A DNA stretch of 10,063 bases from Synergistaceae bacterium. GTDB taxonomy: Bacteria; Synergistota; Synergistia; Synergistales; Synergistaceae. The notes under the pieces were generated by a model. That model was given only the letters and a program-made list of their open reading frames with translations. It ran no database searches and was not told the DNA's origin. The stretch spans positions 1 through 10,063 of the forward strand of contig JAISDQ010000177.1 in NCBI GenBank assembly GCA_031264605.1, in the 5' to 3' direction. Shown here piece after piece: positions 6,706-10,063 of this stretch (positions within the stretch are counted from its first letter, which is position 1; the number at the start of each line of letters is the position of its first letter). Made by a program: the position numbers and the translations under genes.

Positions 6706-8265
6706 TCACGGAACAGCTTTGCGTTCCTCGGTAATGGCTTTCCGCAACAGCGCTATTATTTCCGATTTATTTCGTTTATGGTTGTATTTTTCCGCTAATT
6801 CCAATGCAGTGCAACCCTTTTCATCCTTTGCGTTTACGTCCGCCCCAGCCCCGACGAGCGCAATGATGGCCTCTGGATTAGTTTTATACCTCGCCGTGTA
6901 CATCAGTGGCGTCCAGCCATCTTTGTCTTTTGCGTTTACGTCTGACCCCGCTCCTGCGAGCATAGTGATAATTTCTGGGTTAGGATGATACCTCGACACA
7001 TATATCAACGGCGTCCGGCCATCCATGTCTTTTGCGTTTATGTCCGCTCCCGCTCCTACAAGCATAGTGATAACTTTTTTAGTGCCGAACCCCGACGCGT
7101 ACATCAGCGGCGTCGTGCCCTCTTCGCTTTTTGCGTTTACGTCCGCTCCCGCTCTGAGGAGCGCTATAATAACTTTTGGATTACCGTTGTCCCTCGACAT
7201 GTGCATCAGCGGCGTCCGTCCATATTTGTCTTTAGCATTTACATCCGCCCCCGCTTCAATGAGCGTGGTGTTAACGTCAAGATTCTCTCTCTTCGCCGCG
7301 TACATCAGTGGTGTCCGGCTATCTTTGTCTTTTGCGTTTATATCAGCTCCTGCTTTGACGAGCACAGTGATAACTTCTGGATCAGTGTTGTCCTTCGCCG
7401 CGTGCATCAACGGCGTCTCGCCATCTTCGCTTTTTGCGTTAACATCAGCTCCTGCTTTGACGAGCGCAGCAATAACCCCTGGATTAGCGTGACTCGCCGC
7501 GTACATCAACGGCGTCTTCCAGCCATATTCGGTTTTTGCGTTTACATCCGCCCCCGCTTCAATGAGCATAGTGATAATTTCTGGTTTTTTGTAGTGCCCC
7601 TCTACTGCGTACATCAGCGGTGTCCGGCTATCTTTGTCTTTTGCGTTTACGTCCGCTCCTGCTCGGACGAGCGGAATAACTACCTCCGGATTAGTATTGT
7701 GTATCGTCGCGTACATTAGCGGCGTCATCAAACTATATTCGGTTTTTGCGTTTACATCTGCCCCCGCTTCGATGAGCGTGGTAATAATTTCTGGGATTTG
7801 GAAGTACTTCGCCGTGTACATAAGCGGCGTCATGCCATCCTCGCTTTTTGCGTTTACGTCCGCTCCTGCTCGGACGAGCGCAGTAACAACTTCCGGATTA
7901 GTGTTGTGTATCGTCGCGTACATTAGCGGCGTCGTCCAACCATATTCGGTTTTTACATTTACATCCGCTCCTGCTCTAACGAGCGCAACAATAACTTCTG
8001 GATTGTGGTTGTTCATTGCCGCGTACATAAGCGGCGTCATGTTAAAATAATATCCGTTTTTTGCGTTTACATCCGCTCCTAACTGAACCGCGGCTTCTAT
8101 CTCCGCCACCGTCCAATCCTTGGATCCAATGAAAAAAATTGGTTTATCTACCACCGTTACGTAGATTACACAACCGACCACCAACAGTGGTAATGCAAAC
8201 GTCGACGGACAAATTTTTCTTATCGCTCCGACACATTCCTTCATTAATGACAAGTATTTCCGCAA
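6706..8265 (-). CDS. Ankyrin repeat protein, 13 repeats, membrane-anchored or secreted
   Basis: Ankyrin repeats are protein-binding scaffolds; the partner of this one is unknown. From a TTG at 8265, chosen because GGGAGG (complement of 8274-8279) lies eight bases upstream, the protein has 519 residues. An ATG at residue 8 is the alternative start but has no good ribosome site. A basic N-terminus is followed by one hydrophobic segment, about 23-39, so the repeats probably lie outside the cytoplasm. VVGC at 29-32 also fits a lipobox, though hydrophobic residues continue past Cys32 and favour a simple anchor. Residues 51-62 form a partial cap. Thirteen repeats of 33-36 residues then begin at G63, 99, 134, 168, 203, 238, 272, 306, 339, 373, 406, 440 and 474, with consensus GADVNAKDKDGRTPLMYAA. 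The last repeat turns into a charged end after TALELAEKY. The gene is visibly less GC-rich than its neighbours, suggesting separate ancestry. Confidence 0.92.
   Translation of the reverse strand: MRKYLSLMKECVGAIRKICPSTFALPLLVVGCVIYVTVVDKPIFFIGSKDWTVAEIEAAVQLGADVNAKNGYYFNMTPLMYAAMNNHNPEVIVALVRAGADVNVKTEYGWTTPLMYATIHNTNPEVVTALVRAGADVNAKSEDGMTPLMYTAKYFQIPEIITTLIEAGADVNAKTEYSLMTPLMYATIHNTNPEVVIPLVRAGADVNAKDKDSRTPLMYAVEGHYKKPEIITMLIEAGADVNAKTEYGWKTPLMYAASHANPGVIAALVKAGADVNAKSEDGETPLMHAAKDNTDPEVITVLVKAGADINAKDKDSRTPLMYAAKRENLDVNTTLIEAGADVNAKDKYGRTPLMHMSRDNGNPKVIIALLRAGADVNAKSEEGTTPLMYASGFGTKKVITMLVGAGADINAKDMDGRTPLIYVSRYHPNPEIITMLAGAGSDVNAKDKDGWTPLMYTARYKTNPEAIIALVGAGADVNAKDEKGCTALELAEKYNHKRNKSEIIALLRKAITEERKAVP
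6736..8079 (-). repeat. Tandem DNA repeats coding for 13 ankyrin units
   Basis: About 100-base units repeat through the gene. A higher-order period of two units is visible: repeats 2-3 (7765-7971) and 4-5 (7555-7764) share long nearly identical stretches, including a 30-base identical run around each ATIHNTNPEVV coding part, and repeat 6 begins like 2 and 4 (TEYGW). Repeats 5 and 8 share DKDSRTPLMYA, and 3 and 7 share SEDG. This indicates recent duplication of two-unit blocks. Confidence 0.85.
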
Positions 8266-8305
8266 ACAGGCCGCCTCCCAAAAAACAACCGAACGAAGCG
8301 CCTTT

Positions 8306-8334
8306 GGGGCCCAAATCTTTGCGATTCGGGCCCC
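8306..8334. terminator. GC-rich hairpin between the aldolase and ankyrin genes
   Basis: GGGGCCCAAATC (8306-8317) pairs with GATTCGGGCCCC (8323-8334) with one A-C mismatch and a five-base loop. It starts 17 bases after the aldolase stop. On the - strand it is followed by AAAGGC, not T, and a run of six T comes only about 20 bases later, so classic intrinsic termination is doubtful. It may be a weak terminator, a transcript-stabilising structure, or both. Confidence 0.5.
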
Positions 8335-8350
8335 TCATTTCACATTGCCG

Positions 8351-9613
8351 TCAATCGTCGAAGTTGCCTTCGGCTCCCTTGCCTTTGTTCGGGGCGGCTT
8401 CCGGGCCGAATTTCGAGCGCGGGTTGCGGATGACCCTCTCGGGGCTGGAGTTGTGATCGTTTCTGCGGCACGCGGCCTCTATGACTTTTTCGGCGGTGCC
8501 TTCGCCTCCGAACGCCCTGATGAAACGCTTGCCCCACTCGGAGATCTCGTCCACTATGCGTCCGATGATGTCGTCGGGTTCGGCGAGGATTTTCTCGTGG
8601 AACGGCAGATTGAGCTTCTTGTAATCCCCGCTCTTTCTGCTCATTCCTTTGCCGTCGGCGCACGCCACGATTTCGTTCCAAAGTTTGTCGGTGATGCCCC
8701 TGCCGCTCTCCTTGACATACGTGCCGCTGTCGGTGACGGCGTTGCCCGTGTCCGGGTCCATCTTGATTCCCATGACTACGTTCTGGAACAGAGTCGCCAC
8801 GTTGCCCTTGTTGATTCCGAAATTACGGAACTTGGAGACTTTGTCGAACGGCGTGCCGGAAATGCCGTGCTGCGCTATCGACACGCCGTAAGGCGCTATC
8901 GCGTCGGCTATTTCCTGCGTGCGCTTCAGGTCGATGCCCTCCGAGACGCCCGCCGAAGTGTCGTAAGTGCCGTGCAGGCTTCCGTTGGATATGGCGAGAT
9001 AATCGGGGAACACGCCCCAAGCGTTGAGCCCGCCTATGAAATAAAGCGCCTCCTCCACCGTCGAAAGTTCCCCCGCGCCCTTTATCTCGCCGACTTCGAC
9101 TTCGAGCCCTATCGGAGACGGTATCCACGTTCCGAGATCGCGCGTCGCGCACAGGTTTTCGTAATCGTGAAGATGAGAGGCGTCGATGGCGACGGACGTA
9201 AACCCGTTCGAAATTATCTTAGCCAGATGTCCGGAGCCTTTGAAAACGTCGTCGATCCCCTTGATGGCGTAGTGATCCACGTGAAGCCCGAATACGACCC
9301 CATGTCCGAGTTCCTCGGAGTATTTCAGCGCAAACTCGGGAATATTGTCATAGGTAGCGCCGCAGTAAGTGCTCTCCGATTTGGCGAGTTCTATCAAAAC
9401 CGGCGCGTCGAGTTCCTTGGCCGCTTTCAGAAGACCCTTTATGACAAGGGCGTTGCGCGCGTTGCCGGCGAGCACTATAGTACCCGTCTCCTTGGCGGCC
9501 GTGGCGATATCGCGCCCACTCACGAGTCCCAGTTCGGTACCGCCAAACTTCGCCTGCACGTTGAGTGGTCTCCTCGCAAGGAGTTGTTTGTAACTGCCGC
9601 TGTTCTTATCCAT
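8351..9613 (-). CDS. fba: Class II fructose-bisphosphate aldolase family protein
   Basis: Class II aldolases are zinc enzymes that split or form fructose 1,6-bisphosphate (to glyceraldehyde 3-phosphate and dihydroxyacetone phosphate) in glycolysis and gluconeogenesis; tagatose-bisphosphate relatives share the fold. The protein has 420 residues. The active-site parts are all visible: HVDH at 111-114 with catalytic D113 and zinc ligand H114, the LEVEVGE segment at 170-176 supplying an acidic ligand, NGSLHGTYD with H214, and AQHGISGTP with H249. The usual phosphate-binding wording is changed (GINKGNVATLFQ instead of the common N-x-D-T-D form). It is longer than common class II enzymes (about 285-360). 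Residues after about 384 form a polar, Gly/Pro/Lys-rich tail without recognisable fold. The ATG start has GAGGAGG seven bases upstream. A promoter candidate lies just upstream, so it is likely transcribed independently of the nuclease-like gene. Confidence 0.85.
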   Translation of the reverse strand: MDKNSGSYKQLLARRPLNVQAKFGGTELGLVSGRDIATAAKETGTIVLAGNARNALVIKGLLKAAKELDAPVLIELAKSESTYCGATYDNIPEFALKYSEELGHGVVFGLHVDHYAIKGIDDVFKGSGHLAKIISNGFTSVAIDASHLHDYENLCATRDLGTWIPSPIGLEVEVGEIKGAGELSTVEEALYFIGGLNAWGVFPDYLAISNGSLHGTYDTSAGVSEGIDLKRTQEIADAIAPYGVSIAQHGISGTPFDKVSKFRNFGINKGNVATLFQNVVMGIKMDPDTGNAVTDSGTYVKESGRGITDKLWNEIVACADGKGMSRKSGDYKKLNLPFHEKILAEPDDIIGRIVDEISEWGKRFIRAFGGEGTAEKVIEAACRRNDHNSSPERVIRNPRSKFGPEAAPNKGKGAEGNFDD

Positions 9614-9620
9614 GAAGCTA

Positions 9621-9627
9621 CCTCCTC
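9621..9627 (-). promoter_or_regulatory. Strong ribosome-binding site of the aldolase gene
   Basis: The - strand reads GAGGAGG seven bases before the ATG at 9613. This fixes the aldolase start and suggests strong translation. Confidence 0.75.
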
Positions 9628-9646
9628 AAAATCTGTTATTTATCGA

Positions 9647-9675
9647 AGTATACTACGTTCTCTCTGTTTTGACGA
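9647..9675 (-). promoter_or_regulatory. Candidate sigma-70 promoter of the aldolase gene
   Basis: On the - strand TCGTCA (complement of 9670-9675, four of six -35 matches) is followed after 17 bases by TATACT (complement of 9647-9652, five of six -10 matches). RNA would start near 9640, giving a leader of about 27 bases that holds the ribosome site. Confidence 0.45.
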
Positions 9676-9770
9676 ATGCCGCCCAAGCAGATATCCCCTG
9701 CCGGTACAGGCGGCGGCCCAACAAACGGCAACTGGCGCGCACGCTGTCTTGCCTGTCCGCCGCATTTGCG

Positions 9771-10063
9771 CTATACGCGCTCACCGAGCTTTGCGCGTAA
9801 TTCAGCGATGGTCGACTGTGCGTCGGCAAGTTCCCGTTCAAGCCGAACTTTTGCTTGCTCAAACTGAACTTTTGTCTGCTCAAATTGAACCTTCGTCTGC
9901 TCAAATTGAAGCCTCGCACGTTCTTCGCCTTCAAACAGCGCCTGCGCGATTTCGTGGTCTCTGTCCATCTGCCATTTGCGGCGCGAACGGAAACGGGCGC
10001 GCTCGTTCTCGTCAGTGCTTATTGAAGTCAGCATTTGGTACGCCACGGAAATCCCCCCTTTTC
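9771..10063 (-). CDS. C-terminal part of probable Rpn/PD-(D/E)XK nuclease family protein (cut by window)
   Basis: The frame is open to the window edge and ends at TAG 9771-9773, so only the last 96 or so residues are seen. The visible start is KGGISVAYQMLTSISTDEN, followed by ERARFRSRRKWQMDRDHE. This arrangement (AY-ML--IS-DE--RA---SR---D) matches my memory of the region after the nuclease domain in Rpn recombination-promoting nucleases, also called PD-(D/E)XK family transposases. The nuclease core itself lies outside the window, so the identity is inferred. The rest is a charged coiled coil with a seven-residue repeat, F-E-Q-T-K-V-Q, and ends in IAELRAKLGERV. A GTG at 10046 with GGGGGG upstream is in frame, but I regard it as internal. 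Family members are usually near 250-350 residues. Confidence 0.5.
   Translation of the reverse strand, partial: KGGISVAYQMLTSISTDENERARFRSRRKWQMDRDHEIAQALFEGEERARLQFEQTKVQFEQTKVQFEQAKVRLERELADAQSTIAELRAKLGERV
9836..9919 (-). repeat. Four 21-base tandem repeats in the nuclease-like tail
   Basis: Units at 9857-9877, 9878-9898 and 9899-9919 are close copies built on GCTCAAATTGAA (+ strand), and 9836-9856 is a more diverged fourth copy. Each unit encodes seven residues (FEQTKVQ-like), exactly one coiled-coil heptad, so unit gain or loss keeps both the frame and the heptad register. Confidence 0.8.

Noticed and set aside
6985..8050. Long + strand frames rich in cysteine and repeated motifs opposite the ankyrin gene
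   Set aside because: They are antisense readings of the tandem repeats; the repetition keeps them open. They lack good starts and known domains, while the - strand frame is a clear ankyrin protein.
6736..8079. CRISPR-like array suggested by regular repeats
   Set aside because: The units are about 100 bases, imperfect and continuously coding with ankyrin consensus, with no unique spacers.
9706..9756. ACAGGC/GCCTGT inverted repeat between the aldolase and nuclease-like genes
   Set aside because: Six pairs with a loop of nearly 40 bases and no T-tract; likely chance in GC-rich DNA.
9653..9934. - strand frame with repeated FNLSRQKF-like units
   Set aside because: It is another frame of the same 21-base repeats and runs into untranslated DNA. 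The frame ending at 9771 continues to the window edge and has family-like sequence.

Overview
The window holds nine protein-coding genes and nothing that looks like a phage, plasmid, insertion sequence, CRISPR array or RNA gene. The layout suggests an anaerobic, amino-acid- or peptide-using Gram-negative-type bacterium. Synergistota is my best guess, from the peptide ABC importer with a non-lipoprotein binding protein, the AzlCD exporter, the 'GADVNAKD..GRTPLMYAA' ankyrin protein and the Rpn-type nuclease tail. That assignment is inference; no taxonomic marker gene is present.

Left part, + strand (1-4330): the 3' part of a DppBCDF/OppBCDF-type peptide importer operon. It contains a permease cut by the window edge, two ATPases overlapping head to tail (a GTG start 10 bases before the permease stop ends, then an ATGA overlap), a 97-base gap with a possible stem-loop, and the secreted solute-binding protein. 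The permease forms half of the membrane channel, the two ATPases drive it, and the binding protein supplies substrate from the periplasm. A strong inverted repeat at 4336-4381 closes the operon and faces the convergent gene.

Middle part, - strand (4462-6376): a short-chain dehydrogenase/reductase, then azlC-azlD, an amino-acid exporter pair separated by one base. The SDR has its own candidate -10 box downstream of azlD. The 329-base stretch 6377-6705 holds a palindromic ATTATAAT that can serve as -10 box in both directions, plus short ORFs of doubtful reality.

Right part, - strand (6706-10063): a 13-repeat ankyrin protein with an N-terminal membrane anchor or lipoprotein-like signal, a class II fructose-bisphosphate aldolase with an unusual tail, and the C-terminal end of a probable Rpn/PD-(D/E)XK nuclease-family protein whose coiled-coil tail is built from 21-base tandem repeats. 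The aldolase and the ankyrin gene are separated by 85 bases that hold a GC-rich hairpin and no clear promoter.

Most of this is ordinary metabolism and transport. The least explained items are the ankyrin protein with its recent two-repeat duplications, the azlC start conflict with its divergent promoter region, and the repeat-built nuclease tail. I found no convincing new multi-gene system.
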